A DNA stretch of 23,569 nucleotides from Hydrocurvibacter sp036169815 (GCA_036169815.1 JAVHOA010000010.1:1-23569); one strand, 5' to 3'. Numbered from the stretch's first letter, positions 1-7,969 are shown. Notes: generated from the letters alone by a model not told the origin. Program-made: numbers and translations.

Positions 1-206
1 GACCTTTAGAGATTATTGATGATGGAAAAACGGGATTACTTTTTGAGAAAAACAGTGCTCAAAGTTTGGCAGATAAGATACAAATACTTATAAATGATAC
101 AAATTTGCGAAAAAGAGTCGCAAAAGCAGGAAAAGAAAAAGCTGATGAAGTGTTTGAGAGCGAGAAGCAGTTTAAAAAACTTTATACTATTTTGGAGAAC
201 TTATGA
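1..206 (+). CDS. GT4 family glycosyltransferase, C-terminal fragment (5' end outside window)
   Basis: The third frame is open from base 3 to a TGA at 204-206. It encodes 67 residues that begin with PLEIIDDGKTGLLFE and end in a helical, lysine-rich tail. The motif 'E-I-I-x-D-G-x-T-G-L-L' followed by 'LADKI...L' and 'RKRVAKAG' is the standard C-terminal part of GT-B fold, family 4 glycosyltransferases, where the nucleotide-sugar-binding domain closes. Its stop overlaps the next start codon as ATGA at 203-206, so the two are translationally coupled in one operon with the downstream core/O-antigen genes. The acceptor and donor sugar cannot be told from this fragment. Confidence 0.85.
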   Translation, partial: PLEIIDDGKTGLLFEKNSAQSLADKIQILINDTNLRKRVAKAGKEKADEVFESEKQFKKLYTILENL

Positions 207-1033
207 AAGTTAGTGTGATTGTAACTTTATATAAAGATATTGAAGCCTTGAAACTCATTTTAGATGCTTTGCAAAATCAAACATATAAAAATTTTGAAGT
301 TATTGTTGCTGAAGATGATAATGCATCAGAAACTATTTGTTTTTTGAAATCGTACTTTGGTCTTCAAATTAAACATGTTTCACACGAAGATGTAGGTCGG
401 ACTAAAACAACTATTCAGAATAAAGCAGTATGTGTTGCAGACGGTCAATATTTGATATTTATTGATGGTGATATTCTGCCGTTCACTACATTTATAGAAT
501 CACAAGTGATTTTAGCAAAACCCAATCGTGTTATGTCTGGAAGACGAGTGAACCTATCTCCTAAGATGTCGAAAAAAGTAAGAGAAAGAAAAATTTTGGT
601 ATCTACATTAGAGAGATATTTTTTATTCTTTGCCTTTGGTATGTTGCTTGATAAAAATGCTCGAGCAGAGCAAGGTATTTATACAAATCCTTTGGGATGG
701 ATTTATAAATTATTTTTACAAAAAAGAAAGCGAAATACAAATATTATTGGCTGTAACTGGTCCTGTTATAAAGACGATTTTTTAGCTATTAATGGTTTTG
801 ATGAAAGTTATGGATTGGCATGTTTGGGCGATGACACGGACTTAGATTGGCGCTTTAAAGCAAGCGGATGTGAGTTGATTTCCTCGAAAAACATTGCTAA
901 TGTTTTTCATCTATATCACCGAGTTTTAGATTCTTGTTATGATTCATCTCAAGAATTTCTATGGTATGAAGAACGACAAAAATTAAATAAATTCAAATGT
1001 GAGCATGGCCTTGATCAACATTGTAAAAACTAA
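203..1033 (+). CDS. GT2 family glycosyltransferase
   Basis: This is a 276-residue cytoplasmic GT-A fold glycosyltransferase. The N-terminus MKVSVIVTLYKD is the usual first strand of family 2, EDD at 37-39 lies in the nucleotide-binding region, and IDGD at 87-90 is the metal-binding DxD-type motif. The second half carries GCNWS (183-187), GFDESY (198-203) and DDTDLDWR (210-217), the pattern of the galactosyltransferase-like C-terminal domain (Glyco_transf_7C) often fused to bacterial GT2 enzymes. No membrane helix is evident. The start is supported by GGAG seven bases upstream and by an ATGA overlap with the preceding GT4 gene. It probably adds one sugar to LPS core or O-unit. Donor and linkage cannot be read from sequence. 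Confidence 0.9.
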   Translation: MKVSVIVTLYKDIEALKLILDALQNQTYKNFEVIVAEDDNASETICFLKSYFGLQIKHVSHEDVGRTKTTIQNKAVCVADGQYLIFIDGDILPFTTFIESQVILAKPNRVMSGRRVNLSPKMSKKVRERKILVSTLERYFLFFAFGMLLDKNARAEQGIYTNPLGWIYKLFLQKRKRNTNIIGCNWSCYKDDFLAINGFDESYGLACLGDDTDLDWRFKASGCELISSKNIANVFHLYHRVLDSCYDSSQEFLWYEERQKLNKFKCEHGLDQHCKN

Positions 1034-2357
1034 ATTTTTAAGTTTAAATAACAAAACTATGATGACGATAGTTATGAATCATTTAGTAGTCATTTATGCA
1101 TTTCTATTGTCAATTAATCATTATGCAGCAACAGCAGTTTTATCGGTTATATTTATTTTATTTTTGATACGTAGAAATTTTTTATATTATTTATCGTATT
1201 CATTTTCTAATACAGTAGTTCAAGCCTTTTTGTTATTCTTTGCGATACATATAATATGGCTTTTTGGTACTGATAATTATCACGATGCCTCAGGTGCGCT
1301 TAGGATTGCCAAAAATACGCTGTATCCTCTAGTTCTAATGGCGGTTATTGATATACGCTATACACAAAGAATAATTGCGGCATTTGTGCTTGGAATGCTA
1401 TTTAGTGAAATTATTTCTTATAGTATTCATTTTGAAATTCTTCCGTGGAAACTTGAAATTTTTAATATAGTACTGTATAGAGCATATCAAGAATTTGATC
1501 CATCACCATTCTTACATCATTCCCACTATGCCTTGGCTCTCTCATTGACTATTTCAATTTTAATATGGAAAATTTTAGATAAAAAAACATCAACAGCCAT
1601 GAAAGCAATATCAAGTGCATTTGTTGTTACAGCGAGTACTAATTTGGCTTTAGTGGGCGGAAGAATTGGCTATGTTACTTTTATTTTGTTATTGACATTA
1701 CTTGTGATATTAAAATATAAAAGACAGGCTATAAAACCATTAAGTATAATGATACTTGGTTTGGGTTTTGTTGCTTATATGGGTTATACATATAGCAATA
1801 TGGTCCATAGCAGAGTAAATGAAACTGTAAATACGATTGAAGTCTTAGGAAGTAATTCGTCTAATTATCATTCTTCGTTTGGATATCGATGGGGGTTTTG
1901 GCATTACTCATTCGAGGTTATATCTGACAATCCAATCTTGGGAACAGGAACTGGCGATGCGATGGATAGCGTTAAAAAATGTATCGATAAACAAGATGAT
2001 TACTTAAAAGAAATGTCACATTCCCATAATGAATACATTCAAGTATTACTTCAATTTGGTCTCGTAGGTTTTTTTATATTTTTAAATATTTTTTATCAAA
2101 TTTTTAAAACTAAAATAGAAGATGAGTATAAGAGATTTATTCTTTTTTCAACTTCTTTTGCAATATCGATAGCACTATTAACAGAGACGTTGGATACTAA
2201 CTTTTATTTTCCATTGTGGGTTTTTTTAACAAGCGTAGCTTTATCAAATAAGAAATGGGTTGCTTGTGCTAATCCTGCAGGTCAGATGAATTCTAAAATA
2301 TTGTTATATTATTTCGTCGTTAGTTTATTGTTTTTAATTATTGGAAAATTACAGTAG
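999..2357 (+). CDS. O-antigen ligase / Wzy-type polymerase family membrane protein (WaaL-like)
   Basis: A hydrophobic protein of up to 452 residues with about ten to twelve membrane segments and one large periplasmic loop, the architecture of the Wzy_C/O-antigen ligase superfamily. The loop contains GGRIGY (220-225), a conserved Arg in YRWGFW (296-301), NPILGTGTGD (311-320) and SHSHNEYIQVLLQFGLVG (340-357). The His-Asn and QFGLVG signatures are typical of WaaL, which joins undecaprenyl-linked O-antigen to lipid A-core, although polymerases of the same fold look alike. The start is uncertain. The longest frame begins at a GTG overlapping the previous gene by 35 bases; in-frame ATGs lie at 1005 and 1059, and none has a clear ribosome site. 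A second, Wzy-like protein is encoded at 19577-20806, which favours a ligase role here. Confidence 0.8.
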   Translation: MSMALINIVKTKFLSLNNKTMMTIVMNHLVVIYAFLLSINHYAATAVLSVIFILFLIRRNFLYYLSYSFSNTVVQAFLLFFAIHIIWLFGTDNYHDASGALRIAKNTLYPLVLMAVIDIRYTQRIIAAFVLGMLFSEIISYSIHFEILPWKLEIFNIVLYRAYQEFDPSPFLHHSHYALALSLTISILIWKILDKKTSTAMKAISSAFVVTASTNLALVGGRIGYVTFILLLTLLVILKYKRQAIKPLSIMILGLGFVAYMGYTYSNMVHSRVNETVNTIEVLGSNSSNYHSSFGYRWGFWHYSFEVISDNPILGTGTGDAMDSVKKCIDKQDDYLKEMSHSHNEYIQVLLQFGLVGFFIFLNIFYQIFKTKIEDEYKRFILFSTSFAISIALLTETLDTNFYFPLWVFLTSVALSNKKWVACANPAGQMNSKILLYYFVVSLLFLIIGKLQ

Positions 2358-2366
2358 GAAAAAAAG

Positions 2367-3425
2367 ATGAAAAAAATTTTATTTTGTATTAATGCGTTAC
2401 AAGGTGGCGGAGCTGAACGTGTAGTTTTAACACTTGCTCGAGAAATGCAGAAAAGAGGTCATTATGTGCATTTTATTATTTTAGATGATATCATAGAACA
2501 TCAACTTGATTTTGAATTTACAATTGACATTTTACATTATTCAAAATGGAGTAATAATGTTAAAAAGATGAAAGCTATGATTTTAGAAATAGAGAATGTT
2601 CATGGTTCTTTTGATCTTATCTTATCTAGCCTTCCAAGAACTGACAAGTTGCTTGCAAAAATACAACATCCTAAATTATTTTTTATTATACATACTACTT
2701 TTAGTAAAGCTTATATAGAGGGTAAAAGCTTAGTTAAAAGATATAGAAGGTTGTGGAGATATAGATCAAGATACAAAAATAAAAATATTATAGCAGTTTC
2801 AAAGGGAGCGGAAGAAGATTTTATTAAGAATATGGGCATTAAACCTAAAACAATAAAGACTATATATAATCCATTTAATTTTGAAGAGATTGTACGTAAA
2901 TCAAATGAAGAAAATTATTTAAGTAATGAAAAATACATAATAAGTGTTGCAAATTTTGGCAGGGTAAAAAGGCATGACATACTTTTAAAAGCATATAGAG
3001 AAGCAAATCTAAGTGAAAAACTTGTTTTAGTTGGAACTAACTTACAAAGTAACTTATCTTATCTTGTCGAAGAACTAGAGTTACAGGATAAAGTTATTTT
3101 TATGGGATTTATAGCCAATCCTTATCCCCTAATAAAAGGTGCAAAATTATTGGTATTAAGTTCTGATTTTGAAGGATTACCTACTGTTTTAATAGAATCA
3201 TTGATACTGGGAACGGAGGTTATCAGCACTAATTGCAAATCTGGTCCAAGAGAAATTTTGGTACAGCGATTAAAATCTAATCTAGTGCCTGTGAACAATG
3301 TGTTGGCATTAGCAAAAAAAATGATTGAGGTTACTTCAAAAGACCATACAAAGGAAAAGAATTATTTAGATTTACTCCAAAAGTTTAGTGTAGATAAAGT
3401 ATTGGATGAATATTTAAATTTGTGA
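2367..3425 (+). CDS. GT4 family glycosyltransferase
   Basis: A 352-residue GT-B glycosyltransferase. The N-terminal domain opens with MKKILFCINAL followed by the glycine-rich acceptor-site loop GGGAE (13-17). The C-terminal domain has the IYNPF hinge (166-170), the donor-binding GRVKRHD (198-204), the EX7E pair E269/E277 in SSDFEGLPTVLIESL, and GPREIL (293-298). All are standard for family 4 enzymes resembling N-acetylgalactosamine or galactose transferases of the PglA/PglH/WbnE kind, but the sugar is not deducible. It follows the ligase-like gene by nine bases with an AGGAAAA ribosome site and is the last gene of the plus-strand block. Its TGA is two bases from the stop of the convergent gene, so no room exists for a dedicated terminator. 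Confidence 0.9.
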   Translation: MKKILFCINALQGGGAERVVLTLAREMQKRGHYVHFIILDDIIEHQLDFEFTIDILHYSKWSNNVKKMKAMILEIENVHGSFDLILSSLPRTDKLLAKIQHPKLFFIIHTTFSKAYIEGKSLVKRYRRLWRYRSRYKNKNIIAVSKGAEEDFIKNMGIKPKTIKTIYNPFNFEEIVRKSNEENYLSNEKYIISVANFGRVKRHDILLKAYREANLSEKLVLVGTNLQSNLSYLVEELELQDKVIFMGFIANPYPLIKGAKLLVLSSDFEGLPTVLIESLILGTEVISTNCKSGPREILVQRLKSNLVPVNNVLALAKKMIEVTSKDHTKEKNYLDLLQKFSVDKVLDEYLNL

Positions 3426-3427
3426 CT

Positions 3428-4546
3428 TTAGTTGGCTAGAATTTTAAGATATCTTGATATCTCATTTTCCAAAGAAAAAAATTCTTGAATAAGTAGCGCA
3501 TTTCTGTTTGTTTTTTCAGATTTTTTCTTTATATTGAGTGCACATTCTAAAAGTGTCTCTCGCAAATTTTGTTTATCCTTATTTTTACACATTTCAAAAT
3601 AAAATCCTAACCTTTTTAGTTCTGGAAAAGAAGTGTTGTCATATGCGATGCAGACAAGATCATTTGAGAGGGCTTCCATAAATGCGTTGCTAAGGCCTTC
3701 TCCGTGACTAGGGAAAATGAATATATCTGCACTTTCAAAATAAGCTTTTACATCGCTTGTAAAGCCTATAAGATGTATTTTTTCTTTATAGCTACAAAGG
3801 TTATAAAACTCTAAAAATTCTTGTTCATATTCGCCATCAAATCCACCAACGATGTTAAAGCTAAAGTCAATGCCATTCTCTACTAAAACATCACATGCTT
3901 GAATAGCATCTATTTGTCCCTTTCCTCCTGCGATGCGTCCTACATGTAGAAGTGTTAGCGTTTTATGTTTTACATGCAAGGGTTCTTGAAACTCAAAAGA
4001 TGGATAAATCAGTTTTGATTGAGTGATTTTGCCAAAAGGAATGATATATTTTACATTTGTTTCAAGATGTTGACAGATACTTACGTGATATGCTACTTGT
4101 GAGTAAATGAGCCTATGAAGCCAATCTTTTTTAGGTTTTGATTTGGTTGTTCCATGTCTTACAATGAGGTTAATGTCAAGCCCTAAAAATGAAAAATAAA
4201 GCGATTTGAGCTCACTTGCTCCAAAAAAGATTACATTTTTAATACCGTATTCTTGCATAATTTTTCTAGCTTTTACAATAATACTAAGACTCAAAGAGCT
4301 TTCAAATGAGATAGTCTGAAGCGCGATTCCATTAAAATTTAGATAATTCTCTTGCTGTTTGTCAATAAAATGATCTTTTTTTGCAACAATAACGATTTGT
4401 GTGAACGTGCTGAGGTTCTTGGCAAGCTTGATAGCATCTAACTCCATGCCGCCGCCGTAAGGAGATAAGCAGATGATAGCTGTTGGTGCTTTTGTCCATG
4501 ACTTATGTTTATTTTGCAAAATATCCTCTATTTTTTGAGTTTCCAC
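3428..4546 (-). CDS. GT4 family glycosyltransferase
   Basis: A 372-residue GT-B enzyme with LSPYGGGMELDA (27-38) near the N-terminus, HVGRIAGGKGQ (201-211) in the donor-binding domain, and the EX7E pair E283/E291 within SHGEGLSNAFMEAL (280-293). These are the family 4 retaining-glycosyltransferase landmarks. The only plausible start is a GTG at 4546; the next methionine sits inside the acceptor loop at residue 34 and would destroy the fold. The ribosome site is weak. It is the last gene of a minus-strand block, 112 bases beyond HepT, and converges on the previous gene. It likely adds a sugar to LPS core or to a surface glycan. Specificity is unknown. Confidence 0.88.
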   Translation of the reverse strand: METQKIEDILQNKHKSWTKAPTAIICLSPYGGGMELDAIKLAKNLSTFTQIVIVAKKDHFIDKQQENYLNFNGIALQTISFESSLSLSIIVKARKIMQEYGIKNVIFFGASELKSLYFSFLGLDINLIVRHGTTKSKPKKDWLHRLIYSQVAYHVSICQHLETNVKYIIPFGKITQSKLIYPSFEFQEPLHVKHKTLTLLHVGRIAGGKGQIDAIQACDVLVENGIDFSFNIVGGFDGEYEQEFLEFYNLCSYKEKIHLIGFTSDVKAYFESADIFIFPSHGEGLSNAFMEALSNDLVCIAYDNTSFPELKRLGFYFEMCKNKDKQNLRETLLECALNIKKKSEKTNRNALLIQEFFSLENEISRYLKILAN

Positions 4547-4658
4547 GAAATTCTATTTTATCTTACTCTTTGAGTTGTTTGAGCTCGCTTAATTGTTTGT
4601 TTTGTTACTGCAGGAAACGTTGCTACTACACTGTTAGATTTTATGGGCTGATATATTC

Positions 4659-5108
4659 TTATAATTTCTCTGCGGAACAAGTTTTATCAATATATTTTAA
4701 TGTATTGTTCATAATTATCAAGAGCTTTTGAGAATATTCTAAAACTTCTGCAAAAACTTCGACTAAATCATCTTCAATATATTCATGGGCGATTGTATTT
4801 CGTACATCTTTCATTATTCTGAGTTCTTCTATATTGTCAAAGAGGCCGCGTTTATGAGCATTATTGACCACATCTACAAGAGTACCTTGGTTTTCAAACT
4901 CATATTCATCAAGTGTTCTAAAAATTTTTCTTATTAAAAAATCTATGCCTCTACTATATCTGCTACAAAGAGTTTCAAATGTACCAAACTCATCGACTGA
5001 ATAATCTGATTTTATTCCAATAATACAACATTGATGAAGTGAAGTTTTAATCCAAAAAAGTTGTTTTTCAAGCAATTTTTTATCTGCTAAAAGCTTATCT
5101 ATCATCAT
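4659..5108 (-). CDS. hepT: HepT-like HEPN-domain ribonuclease toxin (MNT/HEPN toxin-antitoxin)
   Basis: A 149-residue all-helical HEPN protein. The active-site motif RX4HXY is complete as RNTIAHEY, giving R103, H108 and Y110. In characterised MntA-HepT systems the R and H form the RNase site of the HepT dimer, and the tyrosine is the residue modified with AMP by the partner nucleotidyltransferase, which silences the toxin. The gene overlaps the partner by four bases (5105-5108), the usual coupling for these modules. Sequence similarity to the HI0074 'nucleotidyltransferase substrate-binding' family is an alternative label for the same fold. Intact residues suggest a working module. It is the last gene of the string that also carries a sugar epimerase. 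Confidence 0.85.
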   Translation of the reverse strand: MMIDKLLADKKLLEKQLFWIKTSLHQCCIIGIKSDYSVDEFGTFETLCSRYSRGIDFLIRKIFRTLDEYEFENQGTLVDVVNNAHKRGLFDNIEELRIMKDVRNTIAHEYIEDDLVEVFAEVLEYSQKLLIIMNNTLKYIDKTCSAEKL

Positions 5109-5389
5109 AATAAAATAGCCTTTTTTATGATGTGCCTTGTAAATGGGTCGTTAAATTCACCGTTATCAAGAATGATGTCCATTTTTTGTTCTCCAAATTT
5201 TTTAAAGAACTCTATTCTTAAAAAACGTAGATCTTTTTTTGTTAATTCGTTTGAAACAATAAGGAGGTCAATGTCCCCGCCTTTTTTACTATCATCAACT
5301 CTGCTTCCAAAGAGATATATCTGTGCACTCGCAGAAAGCTCTTGAAGTTTATGTTTTAAGAGGGTGATTTCGTCTTGATAAAGTCTCAT
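5105..5389 (-). CDS. mntA: MntA-like minimal nucleotidyltransferase antitoxin
   Basis: A 94-residue minimal nucleotidyltransferase of the polymerase-beta superfamily. The catalytic pattern is GS (28-29), nine residues, then DID (39-41), with a third acidic residue at D71 in KMDIILDN. In known systems MntA adds AMP units to the HepT tyrosine and so acts as antitoxin. The start codon lies one base after the stop of the upstream epimerase gene, with GGGAA just inside that gene's end, so translation is probably coupled to the epimerase. The 3' end overlaps hepT by four bases. Its length is normal for the family and all expected catalytic positions are present. Confidence 0.85.
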   Translation of the reverse strand: MRLYQDEITLLKHKLQELSASAQIYLFGSRVDDSKKGGDIDLLIVSNELTKKDLRFLRIEFFKKFGEQKMDIILDNGEFNDPFTRHIIKKAILL

Positions 5390-5390
5390 C

Positions 5391-6257
5391 TTATTCCCAA
5401 GTATTGGCTCTCATCTCTTCAATATATTTTTCAATGGTGCGAGTCGGTTTCCATCCAAGTGCTTCTGTTTTTGAAGTCATGACATCGGCTGTCATGCGGT
5501 TTCCTTTGCGTTCTGGGAGCATCTCTATTTTTCCGCCAAACATCTCGGCAATCTCTTTGATACTGTATGCTTCAGGGCTTCCTATGCCAAACTCATCACC
5601 ATACCCATTTTCACCGACAAGGACCAAGCCGTTGATGATGTCATCGATGTGTGTGAAGTTTCTTTTTTGCGCACCGGGGCTGACAATGGTGAGTGGCTCG
5701 CCGTTTTTCATCTTCTCTTTAAAAAGAGCGATAAGCGTTGCATATTTTCCAGTTTGGATCTCACGTGGTCCGTAAACATTGTAAAAATAAGTGATGGCAT
5801 AAGGCACGTTAAACCAGTTGCCATAGTTCATGACAAGTTCGGTATTTGTAGCTTTTGTCCAAGCGTATGGCGATGCACTTCGTCCAAGTCCGCCATCTCC
5901 AAATTTTGTAGAGCTTCCAGCATAGAGGATTTTACATCCAGCTTGACGCACAAACTCTAAAACGGCGAAGATTCCATCTTTGTTGAATTTCCACACTTTT
6001 TCTATGTCATCAAAACTCTGTTCAACGCGTGAATATTCACCCAAATGATAGACCATATCAGGTTTAAAAGTGACAAGAGAAGCAATATCTGCCGTACTTC
6101 CCTCGATGTAAGTGACATTTGCCACATGATTGTTTTTACTTCCTGTGAAGTAGTTGTCTAGGCTATAAACTTCATTGTTTTCATCAAGGGCTAGTCTTTG
6201 GCAAAGATGACTCCCCACAAATCCAGCTCCGCCAGTGACTAATATTTTTTTCTTCAT
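5391..6257 (-). CDS. NAD-dependent epimerase/dehydratase (extended SDR, nucleotide-sugar)
   Basis: A 288-residue extended short-chain dehydrogenase acting on a nucleotide sugar. It has the Rossmann motif GGAGFVG (9-15), a Ser/Thr cluster at 115-117 (GSSTKFG) and the catalytic YxxxK at Y131/K135 (SPYAWTK). NVYGPR (160-165) and RNFTHIDDI (199-207) are typical of GalE/RmlB/WbpP-type enzymes. I chose the ATG at 6257, because the Rossmann motif should sit close to the N-terminus and AGAAGAG lies upstream; the frame is open to 6320 but that would run into the toxin gene. It sits between two toxin-antitoxin modules, 25 bases after the RelE/ParE-like toxin and one base before mntA. The exact reaction (4-epimerase or 4,6-dehydratase) is not decided. 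Confidence 0.85.
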   Translation of the reverse strand: MKKKILVTGGAGFVGSHLCQRLALDENNEVYSLDNYFTGSKNNHVANVTYIEGSTADIASLVTFKPDMVYHLGEYSRVEQSFDDIEKVWKFNKDGIFAVLEFVRQAGCKILYAGSSTKFGDGGLGRSASPYAWTKATNTELVMNYGNWFNVPYAITYFYNVYGPREIQTGKYATLIALFKEKMKNGEPLTIVSPGAQKRNFTHIDDIINGLVLVGENGYGDEFGIGSPEAYSIKEIAEMFGGKIEMLPERKGNRMTADVMTSKTEALGWKPTRTIEKYIEEMRANTWE

Positions 6258-6282
6258 TTTTTCTCTTCTTTTTGAAATAAAT

Positions 6283-6555
6283 TTATTTGTCGATCCATTT
6301 ATAAATATCAAGAATGACAATTCTATCTTTTTGATGTTCGACTAGATATGTAATCGTATAGCCTTTAAAAGTCATATCTCTTACATCTACATCATTGTGA
6401 TTTTTTGATTGTTGAAATTTATAAGGAAAATGGATCAATTCCTTTATATTGGTGTCTAATTGACTTTTAAAATTTAGAGCTTTATTTTTACTGTCTTTTG
6501 AAATGAATAAAATTACAGCTTTTAAGGCAATAAAATACTCTTTTCTTCTTTGCAT
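6283..6555 (-). CDS. RelE/ParE superfamily toxin
   Basis: A 90-residue protein with the ParE/RelE outline: an N-terminal helical pair (EYFIALKAVILFISKDSKNKALNF), a conserved 'ELIHFPYKFQQS' turn, and C-terminal strands VRDMTFKGYTITYLVE and IVILDIYKW. Members are gyrase poisons or ribosome-dependent mRNA interferases; which applies here is not clear. The frame extends to a GTG at 6561, but the ATG at 6555 is better. The preceding antitoxin stop creates TAGGTGAT right before it, an AGGTGA ribosome site embedded in the upstream stop codon. It follows the small antitoxin gene directly and precedes the epimerase by 25 bases. Confidence 0.8.
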   Translation of the reverse strand: MQRRKEYFIALKAVILFISKDSKNKALNFKSQLDTNIKELIHFPYKFQQSKNHNDVDVRDMTFKGYTITYLVEHQKDRIVILDIYKWIDK

Positions 6556-6561
6556 TATCAC

Positions 6562-6801
6562 CTAAAGACTCTTCATAAACTCATTCATATCATGGTCATA
6601 CTCTTCTTGGCTGAAAAGAGTGGCTTTGTTAGCTCTTACTTCTTTTACTGCTTGAGTGATTCGAGTAGCAGCTTCATTTTTGCTGATTTGCACATCACTT
6701 GAAATTTCATATCTTGTAATGAGACTCTCTTTTAGATTTTGAATAATATTTAAAACTGTCTCAAGCTTTGAATCTTCAACTTCCAATCTAATTGTTTGCA
6801 T
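6562..6801 (-). CDS. Antitoxin of RelE/ParE-type module
   Basis: A 79-residue protein starting MQTIRLEVEDSKLETVLNIIQNLK, with a charged middle and a C-terminal tail (SQEEYDHDMNEFMKSL) of the kind that wraps the toxin. The gene order antitoxin then toxin, with toxin start six bases beyond the antitoxin stop, and the small acidic character support the role. The family cannot be named with certainty; it resembles short antitoxins often annotated as hypothetical beside ParE. AAAGGA sits six bases before the ATG. A TATAGT box about 20 bases upstream could serve as a promoter, so the module may have its own transcription start that also feeds the epimerase and mntA-hepT. Confidence 0.7.
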   Translation of the reverse strand: MQTIRLEVEDSKLETVLNIIQNLKESLITRYEISSDVQISKNEAATRITQAVKEVRANKATLFSQEEYDHDMNEFMKSL

Positions 6802-6811
6802 CGTAATCCTT

Positions 6812-6825
6812 TACACTATATTCGC
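6812..6825 (-). promoter_or_regulatory. Possible promoter -10 box upstream of the antitoxin/toxin/epimerase string
   Basis: On the minus strand the 64-base gap before the antitoxin contains GAATATAGTGTAAAGG, with TATAGT matching the sigma-70 -10 consensus at four of six positions. No clear -35 element is spaced properly, which is not unusual in Campylobacterota promoters. This is a weak motif call. Confidence 0.3.
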
Positions 6826-6865
6826 AAAATTGTATCTAATTGCCTAAAAGTAAATTATTGGTATT

Positions 6866-7870
6866 TTATAGTACATTTGCTGAAGATATCGTATCTAAAA
6901 CCATTGTAGTAGAGATATTTTTCATACAGAGATTCTCTTTGCAACTCTTCATAATGGGTGTTTTGTAACATGGGCTACATGGTAGATTTGCGCTGATAAT
7001 ATGGACGTTGTTGAAAGGTGTTTGGTAGGGACCAGTTACTTGAGCGGGCGTCGGTCCAATGAGGGCAAACACTTCGGTGTTGAGAGCTGAAGCGATATGT
7101 GCTGTTCCCGTATCAGTTGCAATCAGCGCAGTTGCACCATCGATTACACCAATAAGATCACTCAAAGAGGTTTTGCCTACAAGGTCGATGACATTTTTGG
7201 GATATGGCTTGAGTTTATTGAAAAATTTATCCTCGTTTTTGCTTCCAATAATCACGACTTGAGTTTTTTTGCTAAGTTCATGGATGAGTGATATCCAGCT
7301 GGTATTTTCCCACGCTCTGTAGTTTAATCGATTTTTCTTTTGATGCGAGTTGCTTGGACTAATAATGATATATTTGTCCAAGAGCTTATATTTTTGTATA
7401 GCAACAAGAGGAGCAGTGCCCACAATCTTTGGGAAACTGTTTTCATAGTTTTCTTTGCTAACGATGTTTTTAAAAATGTATTTAGTGAGCTCAACTGCGT
7501 GTTTTATCTCTTTTGGTGGATGAGTTGCATCAAAAAACTCACCTATTTTTTTTGTAGCCACAATCGCTTTGACTAAGCTTTGAAACTGTTTGCCTGATTC
7601 AAAATTTATGAGTAAGTCGTAAGGGGATTTTTTTGAGTATTGAATAATCGATTTTTTTTGAGAACTCAAAAATAGTGGAATCTTTTTATGTTTCAGAGGA
7701 AAAATATGTCTGACTCTAGGGTCGTTTTTAAAAAGTGTTCCGCTTGCTGGAGTGCAAACAAAATCAATCTGCGTATCTTCTCCATACTCCCTTTTGAGTG
7801 CATCTATGACACTTGTCGCATAGACGAGATCCCCAAGTGCGCCACATCGTATGATTAAAACAGATTTCAT
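6866..7870 (-). CDS. GT9 family glycosyltransferase (ADP-heptose--LPS heptosyltransferase-like)
   Basis: A 334-residue GT-B enzyme of family 9. Landmarks are the N-terminal RCGALGDLVYATS (8-20), the ADP-heptose-binding segment ATDTGTAHIASAL (251-263, with D253) and IGPTPAQVTGPY (271-282). A cysteine cluster follows (C298, C301, C310, C315; PCSPCY...C...C), found in many WaaF-like heptosyltransferases. The role would be transfer of heptose to the inner core of LPS at the cytoplasmic face of the inner membrane. I leave out a symbol because WaaC, WaaF and WaaQ types cannot be separated by eye. It is transcribed divergently from the MsbA-like exporter, and its -10 box TATAAT lies about 40 bases before the ATG. 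Confidence 0.87.
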   Translation of the reverse strand: MKSVLIIRCGALGDLVYATSVIDALKREYGEDTQIDFVCTPASGTLFKNDPRVRHIFPLKHKKIPLFLSSQKKSIIQYSKKSPYDLLINFESGKQFQSLVKAIVATKKIGEFFDATHPPKEIKHAVELTKYIFKNIVSKENYENSFPKIVGTAPLVAIQKYKLLDKYIIISPSNSHQKKNRLNYRAWENTSWISLIHELSKKTQVVIIGSKNEDKFFNKLKPYPKNVIDLVGKTSLSDLIGVIDGATALIATDTGTAHIASALNTEVFALIGPTPAQVTGPYQTPFNNVHIISANLPCSPCYKTPIMKSCKENLCMKNISTTMVLDTISSANVL

Positions 7871-7908
7871 AAGAACACCTTGTGTACAATTGTTTTGTTT
7901 GGAGTGTT

Positions 7909-7914
7909 ATTATA
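7909..7914 (-). promoter_or_regulatory. Putative -10 box for the heptosyltransferase gene
   Basis: TATAAT on the minus strand, 38 bases before the ATG at 7870. It lies in the 99-base divergent gap. No convincing -35 hexamer is visible. Confidence 0.45.
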
Positions 7915-7931
7915 TCAATTTTAATAACTAT

Positions 7932-7937
7932 TATAAT
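7932..7937 (+). promoter_or_regulatory. Putative -10 box for the MsbA-like exporter gene
   Basis: TATAAT on the plus strand, 32 bases before the TTG start at 7970, in the same divergent gap as the heptosyltransferase promoter. The implied leader of roughly 25 bases ends with the ribosome site GGAGGAAAC. The two perfect TATAAT boxes pointing apart suggest independent divergent promoters for two LPS genes. Confidence 0.5.
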
Positions 7938-7969
7938 AAAATAAACTCCCTAGAGCCTACGGAGGAAAC

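Noticed and set aside
2507..2545. Loose 7-base periodicity (AATTTAC, AATTGAC, ATTTTAC) in the GT4 gene, similar to the manC arrays
   Set aside because: Units do not repeat exactly and the protein segment is a normal part of the N-terminal domain; AT-rich chance explains it.
4547..4658. The 112-base gap before the GT4 gene as a small gene or RNA
   Set aside because: No conserved protein, hairpin-plus-T-run or clear promoter seen; only a weak TAAAAT box near the GTG start.
5404..5960. Plus-strand open frames opposite the epimerase
   Set aside because: They are antisense to a strongly conserved SDR gene and encode no recognisable protein.
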